A model generated the notes under the pieces. That model saw nothing but the letters and a program-made list of their open reading frames with translations, did not search any database and was not told the DNA's origin. From Pseudomonas grimontii (GTDB lineage Bacteria; Pseudomonadota; Gammaproteobacteria; Pseudomonadales; Pseudomonadaceae), in contig NZ_VFES01000033.1 of assembly GCF_007858185.1 (NCBI RefSeq), positions 1-57,676 on the forward strand: a DNA stretch of 57,676 nt, read 5' to 3'. Made by a program: the position numbers and the translations under genes. Each line of letters opens with the position of its first letter. Position 1 is the first letter of the stretch. Positions 50,317 through 57,676 of this stretch are shown here, one piece after another.

Positions 50317-51930
50317 ATGACATCGGATAAATCCCGCTTCGCACGCGAAAACTTGCCCGGCGACCCATACGCAATGCTGTTGCACTGCGCGAACCGCTGG
50401 CCGGACAAGGAGGCGCTCGTATTTGACTCCACACCTCAGCGGCTGACCTTCAGCCAATGGTTGCTTGCTTCCCAGACACTGGCCTGTGCCTTGCGGCGGC
50501 GCGGGATTCAACCCGGCAGCTCGGTGGCATTGTGGGCGGAAAACAGAATCGAATGGCCAATCGCGCAGGTCGCCATCGCTGCCATTGGTGCGGTGCTGGT
50601 GCCGGTTAATACGCACTTTCGCGAGGACGACCTCCTGCATGTGCTGGACCACAGTCAGTCGGTGGCGATCTTGCTTTCCGCGCGCTTTCGCTCCAGTGAC
50701 TATCTGTCCATGACACTGGACACTCGTAACCGGTTACCCCTTCTGCGCGACGTGATTTGTTTCGACGGACCTGGGCTTCACGCTGAGAATTGCTGGAGTT
50801 ACGCAGCACTGATGAGCGAAGGACCGCAGCTGCCATTTCAGGCGTGGCCCTGGTCGCCTCGCGAGCTGGCCAGCATCCAGTACACCTCCGGCACCACAGG
50901 GCGGCCAAAGGGCGCTGAACTGTGCTTCGAAGGCATGTTGATGAATGCACGAGGAACCGTCGCGCGTCTGGCGGTTACCGCCGAGGATCGCTGGACTTCC
51001 ATCATTCCGCTATTCCACTGCGCGGGCTGCATTATGAATGTGCTCTCAGCGCTGGCCGCAGGGGCTACGTATGTGGGGGTCAGTGCCTTCGAAGCCGAGC
51101 GAATGTTGCACCTCGTGGAGGCCGAGCGCTGTACGCTGCTGACGGGCGTTCCCACCTCTTATCTGGCCATGCTGGAGCACCCGCGACGAACACAGTACGA
51201 CCTTGGCTCGTTGCGGGCGGGCACTTGCGGTGGCGCCGATTGCGACCCGGCTTTGCTCGAACGCTGCGCGTCTGCGTTCCCGATTCCAGGCCTGGTGCAG
51301 GTGTACGGCCAGACTGAAGCCAGCACCCTTATCGCTTTGGACAGTTGCGAGAGTGCGCAGCGATTCACCACCGCCGGCATGCCATTGCCAGGCATGCAGG
51401 TGCGCGTGTGTGATCCGGACAACGGCCAGGTGCTGGCCTGCGGTGAGACCGGGCAGGTTCAGGTGCGCGGGCCCATGGTGATGCTCGGTTATCATCGTGA
51501 CCCGCTGGAGACTACTCGTTGTATCGACCTCGATGGCTGGATGCAGACGGGGGATCTCGGACGCGTTACCGCCGATGGCCGAGTGGAACTTGTGGGAGGA
51601 CGGTTACGCGACATGATCATCCGCGGTGGCGAGAACATCTACCCGGTGGAGGTGGAGAACCTGCTACGCGGCCACCCGGCGATCACCGAAATCGCTGTAT
51701 TTGCCATGCCGGATCCTTTCTACGGCGAAGTGGTCGCCGCGGCGGTCGAGTTGGGTGGGGCGCTCTCCGCTGCGCAGGTGAAGCAAGCGTGTGCCGGAAA
51801 AATCGCTGGGTTCAAGCATCCATCCAGGGTGTTCAAGGTCAGCCAATGGCCCATGACGTCCAGTGGAAAAATACTCAAGCGCGAGCTGAAAGCCCAAGCC
51901 ATGGCGATGCAGTTGGAGGAATTGCCATGA
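50317..51930 (+). CDS. Acyl-CoA synthetase (AMP-forming)
   Basis: A 537-aa ANL-family ligase. Motifs: P-loop YTSGTTGRPKGAEL, GQTEAS, the Asp-containing GWMQTGDLGRV, hinge GRLRDMIIRGGENIYPVEVE and the catalytic Lys in SSGKILKREL. It would activate a carboxylic acid to its CoA ester. The start at 50317 is used; the frame is open further upstream inside the permease gene. It overlaps the next gene by 4 bp. The acid substrate is not readable. Confidence 0.87.
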   Translation: MTSDKSRFARENLPGDPYAMLLHCANRWPDKEALVFDSTPQRLTFSQWLLASQTLACALRRRGIQPGSSVALWAENRIEWPIAQVAIAAIGAVLVPVNTHFREDDLLHVLDHSQSVAILLSARFRSSDYLSMTLDTRNRLPLLRDVICFDGPGLHAENCWSYAALMSEGPQLPFQAWPWSPRELASIQYTSGTTGRPKGAELCFEGMLMNARGTVARLAVTAEDRWTSIIPLFHCAGCIMNVLSALAAGATYVGVSAFEAERMLHLVEAERCTLLTGVPTSYLAMLEHPRRTQYDLGSLRAGTCGGADCDPALLERCASAFPIPGLVQVYGQTEASTLIALDSCESAQRFTTAGMPLPGMQVRVCDPDNGQVLACGETGQVQVRGPMVMLGYHRDPLETTRCIDLDGWMQTGDLGRVTADGRVELVGGRLRDMIIRGGENIYPVEVENLLRGHPAITEIAVFAMPDPFYGEVVAAAVELGGALSAAQVKQACAGKIAGFKHPSRVFKVSQWPMTSSGKILKRELKAQAMAMQLEELP

Positions 51931-52919
51931 GCACACCGATCATCGGCCACCGGCATCACTGCGCATTCGTACCAGGGCTTCAACAGACGGCTGCCGCCAT
52001 CGGTAATGCCGGGGTGCAGGTGGTATCTACGCCGGCACTTATTGCTCTGCTGGAGGAAACGGCGGGCAGTGGCGTTCAGGCTTTCTGCGTTCCGGGATGG
52101 GGCACGGTTGGCACTAAAGTGGATATTGCGCATTTGAGCCCGGCCTGGCCGGGCATTGAGGTCCAGTGCGAAGCCGTGTTGGAGTCGACCAAGGGCCGCA
52201 CGTTGAGTTTCGCGGTGAGCGCGAGCCAACAAGGGCGGTTAGTGATGCGCGGCCATCACGAACGAGTGAGGGTCGACCTCAGCCGCTTCTCTCTACCGCA
52301 ACCGATCAGTGCGGGCGAGCCAATTGAGTTTTTTTTCGATTTTCACAGTCCATGGTGCTACCTGGCTATGCCGCGCTTGCGAGAAATCGCCGCTGCCCAT
52401 GGTCGAGCGATTCATTGGCGGCCTATGCACTTGGCCAACCTGATCGATCACATCGGGGGGCGGCGACCACTGGAAGCATCGCCAGCATTTGTGCGGTGGT
52501 TTCAGCAGGATTTGCAGGATTGGGCTCGACTGAGACGCTTGACGCTAAGCTACCACCCTCAGTTTCCATTACGGCCTTCCCGAGCTTTGCGTTGCAGCTT
52601 GTATGCAATCGAGAAGGGAAAGGGCGTGGAGTTCATCTTCAACGTGATGCGAGCTTACTGGAGTGAAAACCGGGATATCAGCGACCTGGAGATCCTCGGC
52701 GATCTGGCGATTGCAGCAGGCCTGGACCGAAGTGCAACTATTCAAGCTGCTTCCGATGAGCGATTCAAACTGGCACTGGAGGCTAACAACGATCAAGCCG
52801 TGCAGGTAGGCGTTTTCGGTGCTCCGACCTTCATCGCCGATTCGAAGCTGTTCTGGGGCAATGATCGGCTGGAAATGATGGGAGATTATCTAGCCCAGAG
52901 TAACGGTCAGAACAATTAG
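51927..52919 (+). CDS. Thioesterase (FlK-like) and HCCA isomerase fusion
   Basis: A 330-aa protein made of two domains. Residues 1-128 resemble a hotdog thioesterase of the fluoroacetyl-CoA type (VVSTPALIALLEETA, then GTVGTKVDIAHLSPAWPGIEVQCEAVLES and MRGHHERVRVDLSRF). Residues 133-330 are a DsbA-fold 2-hydroxychromene-2-carboxylate isomerase (IEFFFDFHSPWCYLAMPRLREI, ending VGVFGAPTFIADSKLFWGNDRL with the cis-Pro). HCCA isomerases act in aromatic degradation with glutathione. The start overlaps the ligase stop, so the gene belongs to this operon. Both domain calls rest on motifs. Confidence 0.75.
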   Translation: MSTPIIGHRHHCAFVPGLQQTAAAIGNAGVQVVSTPALIALLEETAGSGVQAFCVPGWGTVGTKVDIAHLSPAWPGIEVQCEAVLESTKGRTLSFAVSASQQGRLVMRGHHERVRVDLSRFSLPQPISAGEPIEFFFDFHSPWCYLAMPRLREIAAAHGRAIHWRPMHLANLIDHIGGRRPLEASPAFVRWFQQDLQDWARLRRLTLSYHPQFPLRPSRALRCSLYAIEKGKGVEFIFNVMRAYWSENRDISDLEILGDLAIAAGLDRSATIQAASDERFKLALEANNDQAVQVGVFGAPTFIADSKLFWGNDRLEMMGDYLAQSNGQNN

Positions 52920-53349
52920 TCCCTGGCGATGGAGGAGCGTTGAATCAGGCTTAAAGAGTGGGAAGGTTTCTGTATTGCTTCATTTGACGAACCGCTCCTC
53001 AATTCATACCCGGGAGCAAGTCGACTGACTGCTTATGGCCGTTCTCTGCCGATCTTCACAACGGCGTGTGCTGGTCAAATCGAAAGCAAGCGGTTGGTCA
53101 GCACGGATGCAAATGGCTGGTCAGTGGCAATGCAAATGAGTGGTCAAGTCCATGCAATGACCCAACAAGGCCTTTGCATCTGAACAATCAGCTTTGGCTC
53201 GTTTCTTACCCTGCCACCTTCTCGGCTTAACAAGTTGGCAACGTCATCTCGTATTTGCACAAAACCTGCGTGAGAAGCAGCACCTAAGCTGCGACTCCAT
53301 GGACATCGATGAAAGCTCCTGCGCTCCTTGAATGGCGCGGTCTCCAGCA
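52920..53349. other. Right arm of the island, no gene seen
   Basis: It contains the 23-bp repeat array (53055-53146) and TCCATGGACAT (53296-53306), which also occurs near the left end. No gene is supported. Confidence 0.5.
53055..53146. repeat. Four tandem repeats with 23-bp period
   Basis: GGTCA ends at 53077, 53100, 53123 and 53146, exactly 23 bp apart. The last two units share ATGCAAATGNNTGGTCA; the second is degenerate (AAGCAAGCGGTTGGTCA). On the minus strand they read TGACCA, two bases, CATTTGCAT. Multiple repeats like this resemble the ends of IS21-family elements. No istA/istB genes are present. Confidence 0.65.
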
Positions 53350-53378
53350 TTATGTCCACGCATCGCTACTAATCTGTA
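53350..53378 (-). repeat. Right terminal inverted repeat of the island
   Basis: On the minus strand it reads TACAGATTAGT, AGCGATGC, GTGGACATAA, matching the left end. It is followed by TACGAG (53379-53384) and then the comM codons CGTTTTGAT. Confidence 0.85.
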
Positions 53379-53384
53379 TACGAG

Positions 53385-53993
53385 CGTTTTGATCTGGCGA
53401 TTGCCCTGGGGATCCTGGCGGCCAGTATGCAGGTGCCGGCGTTGATGCTCGATGACGTGGAATGCCTGGGGGAGCTGGCGCTGTCCGGTGAAGTGCGAGC
53501 GGTAAAAGGCGTGTTGCCGGCAGCGCTGGCAGCGCGCAAGGCCGGGCGCACCGTGATAGTGCCGCGGGCAAATGCCGAGGAAGCATGCCTGGCTTCCGGG
53601 TTGAAGGTGATTGCGGTGGACCACCTGCTGCAGGTGGTGGCGCATCTGAATGGACATGTGCCGATCGAGCCTTACAAGTCCGATGGCTTGCTGTACTTGA
53701 ACAAGCCCTATCCGGACCTGAGTGAAGTCCAGGGCCAGTTCGCGGCCAAACGAGCGTTGCTGATTGCGGCGGCGGGCGCGCATAACCTGTTGCTCAGTGG
53801 GCCGCCCGGCACCGGCAAGACCTTGCTCGCCAGCCGCCTGCCAGGTTTGTTACCCCCGTTGAGCGAACAGGAGGCGCTGGAGGTTGCCGCGATTCAATCG
53901 GTTGTAAGCCTGGCACCGCTGAGCCATTGGCCCCATCGACCGTTCCGCCAACCGCATCACTCGGCATCAGGCCCGGCACTGGTGGGCGGCGGC
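53385..53993 (+). pseudogene. comM: comM middle fragment
   Basis: About 203 codons of comM resume in frame: RFDLAIALGILAASMQVPALMLDDVECLGELALSG, the Walker A NLLLSGPPGTGKTLLASRLPGLLPPL and the conserved FRQPHHSASGPALVGGG. After GGCGGC (53988-53993) the sequence changes to TGTGACATC and a stop appears at 54009-54011. The Walker B and later AAA+ parts are missing from the window. It has no start of its own. Confidence 0.93.
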
Positions 53994-54040
53994 TGTGACA
54001 TCTGGATATAGATGCAAATATCGAGCAATAGATGCAAATA
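53994..54040 (+). repeat. End of the second element with tandem ATGCAAATA sites
   Basis: TGTGACATC at the border, then GATGCAAATA at 54011-54020 and 54031-54040. It is adjacent to comM codons and presumed to be the terminal transposase-binding array. Confidence 0.6.
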
Positions 54041-54229
54041 CCATGTTGTAATTTTGACGACTGATTTTTGCTCAGGGCTTTGGAAATAAGGGTTCCGCAG
54101 GTCCAAGCGGCCATAGCAAGAATTCGATTGGCAAAAACACTCGCAGAATCCAGTAGGTAGCTTCGGCTGTCCTCGTGATCTCGAATATCCTATTTTAGAA
54201 AATGATTTTCGCCCTCCGGTAGTATTAAC

Positions 54230-56101
54230 ATGGCATTACACAGCGTTAGCGTCGTACGCCATTTTCGACTGCCTAGCCAGAGTACCATCGGAGTAAGTTC
54301 ATTGAGCAAGGCCATCAGGCGTAAGTCGCGTCGTCAATACCTGTGCGGCACAGATACAGACATAGGCAATGAAATCCGGCATATCAAGGATAGGTTGGTG
54401 GTTGTATGGTGGTACGCTCGCTGCCACAAAAATGATGACGCTCAAAGCATGCCTTACGTGGACGTTGTTTTCCGCTATCTGGGCAAGCACGATGTCCCCG
54501 CTGGTTTTACTGTCGCGAAAATTGCGCTCAGTCATCTCGGCAGTTTTCGGGTGGGCACGATGTGGCTAAATGGCGAATGTGTTGGAGAAACTAATTTCGG
54601 GAAAAAGAAAAAACTCTCCGTTGATTTCAGCGATGGCTCTTGGAAATACGTCTATTTGACAGATCATCCGTCAACTGAGTATGAGCTCGCGAAATTCCAA
54701 CATGATGCTCCAGTTGATAGGAGCTATACCCCCAAAGCTTTATCTCACCTGATGAGCTTCAAGCTGTCAGATACAAAAAACCTGCTCATTCCATGTGCAG
54801 AATTTTTGGCCCGGTGTTACGGCAGTACGTCCGACATGGCGAGGATACTAGCTACGTATGCCTGGGATGATGTGATGACCAAGCTTTACGCGGCCAAACC
54901 CAAACCCAAACCCCAATCCGAACCCGAATCCGAAACAGGCATCTGGGTAGTCAGACCGCATCCGTCAGTCCCTGACGACGACGCGCTGTTTCTGGCTTCG
55001 TTGCAGCACGATCCTTATGCAGCGGCGTCGGCCAGGTCAATTTATTCACAGCTGGATGTTGCACGAGAAAAGAACATTAAACGCGTGAGTTTGAAGGTCA
55101 GACCCTGGTTTCAGGGCCCTGCAGAAGTTGAATGCATTGGCCGATGGATAAACAATAACACGACATTTCTATGTCTTGAAGTCACCGGCATGAGCGAACC
55201 ACGCGATCATATTTATGAAATCATTCGTCAAAAGTACACGGAGAAAGATGAAGAGAACGGCGTACCGCTCACAATCCCGGTACAGCCAGTTCACCAGATA
55301 TCTGAAGAACAGAACTCCCTTGTGGTTACTTCGGAGGAGGAGCCTGACGAAGATGCAACTGTTCGGAGAAAACGCAACCCTGGATTCCGGATTCTAGGCG
55401 ATCGATGTCCGTTCATCCAGACTACTGATGAGTTGTCATTTAGCGATAAGAAAATCGTCACTGTTCGTCGTCGCGAACATGGTAAGTATGCTACGGGCGA
55501 CGGACATGGCAGCGGAAAAGACATTGGGGGGCTCAGATTTACATCAGAACGCTTTAGTGGCAGTGGAGGCATCCTTCAGCAAGTTTGGGATGAGCTAACC
55601 CTAATAAAAAATGTGCGGACGGATTTCTCGGACCTTGCTTGGTATGGAGAGTCCACTGGTTTCAAAAGTGATGATTGCGAATTCCAGCTTCAATCGTTGA
55701 AGCCTTTCGACCCAAATAGCTCTCCTTCCGACCGAGCCCGCCGTTGGCTTAGATTTCCTGATAACAAACCCGCTGTACGTGCGGTTCTCATACTGCGAAT
55801 AGTCGTAGCCAAGCGAAGCTTTTATCTCTTAGAACTCCAGCGCAAATTAATCCGCAAAGGTGCAGTCAGTCAGGAAGAGCAGGTTTCAGGGCTACTGATA
55901 GAAATCAGTAGCCCTGAACAGGTCGTGCCGGCAATCGAAGCAATCTGCGACAAAATCCGGTTTCGTAAGGGGAAATTTAGTGGGTTAGAAACCTTAGCCC
56001 CCTACTCTCACTACATTTTCAGGCATTACAGAAAGGGGAATATATTTTTGGCAAATACAACACTCACCGCCGCTTTCCGCGAGCTCAACCTGACGTTGTA
56101 A
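54230..56101 (+). CDS. TnsE-like transposition protein (tentative)
   Basis: A 623-aa protein. The N-terminal part has mixed beta structure followed by a helix pattern (LLIPCAEFLARCYGSTSDMARILATYAW) like the IP..E.AR segment of Tn7 TnsE. The middle has Pro/Glu-rich linkers (KPKPKPQSEPESE). The C-terminal 200 residues (VRAVLILRIVVAKRSFYLLELQRKL, then GLLIEISSPEQVVPAIEAICDKIRFRKG) resemble the TnsE C-terminal domain. TnsE directs Tn7 to conjugal plasmids or replicating DNA. It is the first gene inside the end, unlike Tn7, where tnsA comes first. The match is by eye only. Confidence 0.5.
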   Translation: MALHSVSVVRHFRLPSQSTIGVSSLSKAIRRKSRRQYLCGTDTDIGNEIRHIKDRLVVVWWYARCHKNDDAQSMPYVDVVFRYLGKHDVPAGFTVAKIALSHLGSFRVGTMWLNGECVGETNFGKKKKLSVDFSDGSWKYVYLTDHPSTEYELAKFQHDAPVDRSYTPKALSHLMSFKLSDTKNLLIPCAEFLARCYGSTSDMARILATYAWDDVMTKLYAAKPKPKPQSEPESETGIWVVRPHPSVPDDDALFLASLQHDPYAAASARSIYSQLDVAREKNIKRVSLKVRPWFQGPAEVECIGRWINNNTTFLCLEVTGMSEPRDHIYEIIRQKYTEKDEENGVPLTIPVQPVHQISEEQNSLVVTSEEEPDEDATVRRKRNPGFRILGDRCPFIQTTDELSFSDKKIVTVRRREHGKYATGDGHGSGKDIGGLRFTSERFSGSGGILQQVWDELTLIKNVRTDFSDLAWYGESTGFKSDDCEFQLQSLKPFDPNSSPSDRARRWLRFPDNKPAVRAVLILRIVVAKRSFYLLELQRKLIRKGAVSQEEQVSGLLIEISSPEQVVPAIEAICDKIRFRKGKFSGLETLAPYSHYIFRHYRKGNIFLANTTLTAAFRELNLTL

Positions 56102-56190
56102 TGATGAGTCCAGTCACCTTCGTTGCGCACCCCTATAGAGATTTGGTGACCAGACACTGCGCAGCGGAGTTTACCCAGACCATTGCGCTT

Positions 56191-56514
56191 TCAGATGAGG
56201 CAGAGAGGGTGCTTATGGCCTTTGAGGCGTGCTTGGCTCATTTTGCCACGCGGGCAGAGCGCATACTGCAGCCCTAGTCCATTGATGCGAAGCTCTGGGG
56301 CAAAGTCGGCTAAATCGCGAGCAATTATCAACATCGTTCGATGAAGCGAAGCGCAGAGTACGCTGGTTGGACCGAAATGACGGGTCGAATCAAGCCGGTA
56401 CTCTAAGAGCAAGAAGGTCAATCCCTTCTCCTTCCTGGCTCGGGTCAGGTTGAACCCCCACAGCTGAGGACTCCGTCGGAGCTTAGCCGGGCATGATGGA
56501 ATCGACTTGTTCAT
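56191..56514 (-). CDS. Hypothetical protein beside the antitoxin-like gene
   Basis: A frame of about 107 aa (MNKSIPSCPAKLRRSPQLWGFNLTRARKEKGLTFLLLEYRLDSTRHFGPTSVL, ending HKHPLCLI) that overlaps the end of the antitoxin-like gene by 32 bp. A toxin would be expected here, but the sequence does not show the RES-domain pattern. It may be a chance open frame. Confidence 0.3.
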   Translation of the reverse strand: MNKSIPSCPAKLRRSPQLWGFNLTRARKEKGLTFLLLEYRLDSTRHFGPTSVLCASLHRTMLIIARDLADFAPELRINGLGLQYALCPRGKMSQARLKGHKHPLCLI

Positions 56515-56905
56515 GAGCCGCTGCCACCACCTTGTCGAATTCTTGATGTAGGGTATCTTCAGGCCGTTTGCCCCCAAGAAAATTGTTAGGGGATCTAAAC
56601 CAAAAAGCCATTCCCCAATCATCGTTCGCTGGGGAAAGGATTTCGATTATCTCTACCAGTCCAGGGAGCAGATTACCCTCCTGATTATCCGAGAACGCAT
56701 AGTCCGGATAGAGTACTTGGCCTTGATGCACTATCGAAAAGATCTCCCGCTTTACCTCTGCTTGCTCAAGCGACCGGATGAGCCCGTCGAGTTCCCTATC
56801 AAGAAGCAATGCTAGGTACTCCGGGGTACGGAAATGCTCTCCTGCTAGGACTTCAGCTTTAGCACGGACCAGCATGTCCTTAAGCCTTTGCTCCTTCCTA
56901 GCCAT
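56483..56905 (-). CDS. MbcA/ParS/Xre antitoxin-like protein
   Basis: A 140-aa protein. The N-terminal half is helical (EQRLKDMLVRAKAEVLAGEHFRTPEYLALLL). The C-terminal part (FWFRSPNNFLGGKRPEDTLHQEFDKVVAAAHEQVDSI) matches the toxin-binding domain of MbcA/ParS/Xre antitoxins (W..SPN..L.G..P...L). The start at 56905 has an AGAGG site; GTG 56983 is an alternative. No RES or MbcT-type toxin gene is recognisable next to it. Confidence 0.6.
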   Translation of the reverse strand: MARKEQRLKDMLVRAKAEVLAGEHFRTPEYLALLLDRELDGLIRSLEQAEVKREIFSIVHQGQVLYPDYAFSDNQEGNLLPGLVEIIEILSPANDDWGMAFWFRSPNNFLGGKRPEDTLHQEFDKVVAAAHEQVDSIMPG

Positions 56906-57082
56906 GCTGTGTAGCCTCTGAAATGGGTCGGTGATGTTTAGGATAGACCGTAATGCGTGAAAAGCATTCGAATTCCTGGGCACGTCCTACTGATTTGCCG
57001 CGACCGGGATGATCTCTTCTGGCCAATTCAGCAGCTGCCCCGGCTATCTGGGGCGAACTCTGGTCAATCTGCAGCTTTAAAA

Positions 57083-57232
57083 TCACCAGAGTTCACAGAT
57101 GTCTACACATTCACGCCCGTCTTCGACCATTGCGATGATGCTTCGCAGGTGCCCGTCCGCACGCTTCAGGCGTTTGATAATCGCTTCGTGGGTCTGATGC
57201 GTGTGGGGATGTGGGTATTCGTGATCACTCAT
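57083..57232 (-). pseudogene. Truncated CsoR/FrmR/RcnR-family metal regulator
   Basis: It starts MSDHEYPHPHTHQTHEAIIKRLKRADGHLRSIIAMVEDGRECVDI, the N-terminal half of a nickel/cobalt- or copper-sensing CsoR/RcnR-type repressor with its His-rich start and the conserved Cys. Then it ends abruptly (CELW and stop), 49 aa instead of about 90. The C-terminal helices are missing. An intact operator palindrome remains 40-58 bp upstream of its start. Confidence 0.75.
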
Positions 57233-57271
57233 TGCTTGAGCCTATGATCTAAATGATTAAGGCCTGCAATT

Positions 57272-57290
57272 TATCCCCCCTGGGGGGATA
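57272..57290. promoter_or_regulatory. CsoR/RcnR-type operator palindrome
   Basis: TATCCCCCCTGGGGGGATA is a perfect palindrome about the central T. It is the G/C-tract operator bound by this repressor family. It lies between the truncated repressor gene and a plus-strand frame starting at 57347. Confidence 0.85.
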
Positions 57291-57346
57291 TGGCCAAACG
57301 TCTTTAATGACGTTTCGTCGACGATTATTTTTGTGACCAGGAACCG

Positions 57347-57532
57347 ATGGCGCAGAGAGTTCGTTCAATCAGTGTCGTATGTGCGTTGCTTCTCGCGATG
57401 AAGACCGTGTGGACGACTCACATCTCGACTTCAGTGGTAATGATCGGAACGCTAGGAGGCAAGCCTTGGATTCGACATTTAAGTCCACGCGTTGTGCAAA
57501 ATAATATCCGTACCAATCTGATTGCCCTGTGA
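57347..57532 (+). CDS. Short frame after the metal operator, possibly broken
   Basis: A 61-aa frame (MAQRVRSISVVCALLLAMKTVWTTHIST and more) with a signal-peptide-like start. It sits where a metal efflux gene would be expected under the operator. No transporter motif follows, so it may be a remnant of the regulated operon. Confidence 0.3.
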   Translation: MAQRVRSISVVCALLLAMKTVWTTHISTSVVMIGTLGGKPWIRHLSPRVVQNNIRTNLIAL

Positions 57533-57551
57533 CCGAAGCTCTGCTCATCTA

Positions 57552-57676
57552 GGGAAACTCTGAAAAAGACTTTCTGATTTGGCAAAATACCGCGACCCCA
57601 CCCACCGAGTTTCCCGATGAAGCAGATGACCTTCGCCGACGCCGAGTACGCTGGCAAGCGCAAGCAAACCCGCAAG
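57552..57676 (+). mobile_element. Start of an IS5-family insertion sequence
   Basis: GGGAAACTCTGAAAAAG at 57552 resembles an IS5-family end. The frame at 57617-57676 reads MKQMTFADAEYAGKRKQTRK, the N-terminus of IS5-type transposases. It is cut by the end of the window. Confidence 0.8.

Larger units (their letters stand above)
14435..53384. mobile_element. GInt-type genomic island inserted in comM
   Basis: A 38.9-kb island bounded by inverted repeats (14435-14462 and 53350-53378) and splitting comM exactly between two codons. The left end carries the four-gene recombination module (14922-20324) that defines GInts. The base composition of that module is far more AT-rich than the flanks. Cargo includes a sirtuin group, a GHKL/STAS pair, a ubiquitin-like operon, the ectoine cluster and a CoA-ligase operon. 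The six bases 53379-53384 (TACGAG) are foreign to comM and are included as the presumed coupling sequence. Confidence 0.85.
53994..57676. mobile_element. Second element in comM, partial (Tn7-like suspected)
   Basis: It begins with TGT at 53994 and has two ATAGATGCAAATA sites, at 54008-54020 and 54028-54040, 20 bp apart, like tandem transposase-binding sites of Tn7-type ends. The first gene reads away from the end. The element extends beyond the window, so its other end and target duplication cannot be seen; a duplication of GCGGC would be expected if 5 bp are copied. Confidence 0.55.

Noticed and set aside
53055..53146. The 23-bp repeats as a CRISPR array
   Set aside because: Units are adjacent with no unique spacers of CRISPR length, are degenerate, and no cas genes are present.

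Overview
The window is a Pseudomonas chromosome segment, most likely from the P. fluorescens group. The first 14.4 kb has the conserved Pseudomonas order cyaA, rnk, cyaY, lppL, lysA, dapF, DUF484 gene, xerC, HAD hydrolase gene, sutA, yjbQ, amtB-glnK, ubiK, comM. It also has GC-rich codon use and the short 'GTGGGAG' palindromes typical of fluorescent pseudomonads. I saw no rRNA, tRNA or CRISPR array.

At 14434/14435 the comM gene is cut by an island of about 38.9 kb (14435-53378). Its ends are imperfect inverted repeats of 28-29 bp. Just inside the left end is a four-gene AT-rich operon: three tyrosine-recombinase-like proteins of 422, 575 and 680 aa and a 133-aa HTH/coiled-coil protein. This matches the ginABCD module of GInt islands and is organised like tnpABC of Tn554. 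A six-base sequence absent from native comM (TACGAG, 53379-53384) lies between the right repeat and the resumed comM frame, as expected for a Tn554-type coupling sequence. comM resumes at 53385 and is cut again at 53993/53994 by a second element. That element starts with TGT and has tandem ATGCAAATA sites, and its first gene encodes a protein I read as TnsE-like. comM is therefore in three pieces, the last one outside the window.

Island cargo from left to right: (i) 20.5-23.0 kb, a BPSL0761-like gene, a free-standing sirtuin, an unknown gene and an XRE regulator; (ii) a decayed TonB-receptor fragment; (iii) 24.0-25.7 kb, a GHKL ATPase and a STAS-like/winged-helix partner; (iv) 25.8-29.8 kb, a YegP-like gene and a bacterial ubiquitin-like operon made of a triple-Ubl/E2 fusion, a JAMM-peptidase/E1 fusion, a DUF6527 protein and a DUF6037-like protein; (v) two unknown genes, hairpins and a MITE-like element; (vi) 32.5-45.3 kb, a complete ectoine/hydroxyectoine import and catabolism cluster (doeD, doeC, doeX, doeB, doeA, eutC, eutB, enuR and, divergently, ehuBCDA); (vii) small unknown genes and a short integrase; (viii) 47.8-52.9 kb, a LysR regulator divergent from an NCS1 permease, an acyl-CoA ligase and a thioesterase/2-hydroxychromene-carboxylate-isomerase fusion; (ix) an array of 23-bp repeats that looks like an orphan IS21-type end.

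The island thus combines a recombination module, a likely defence or stress zone and two nutrient pathways. The observations most worth a second look are the ubiquitin-like operon, whose E2 domain seems to carry serine instead of the catalytic cysteine; the double disruption of comM with a readable attachment site; a 17-bp motif shared by the two ectoine control regions; and the fused thioesterase-isomerase enzyme. All family names rest on motif reading without database searches.
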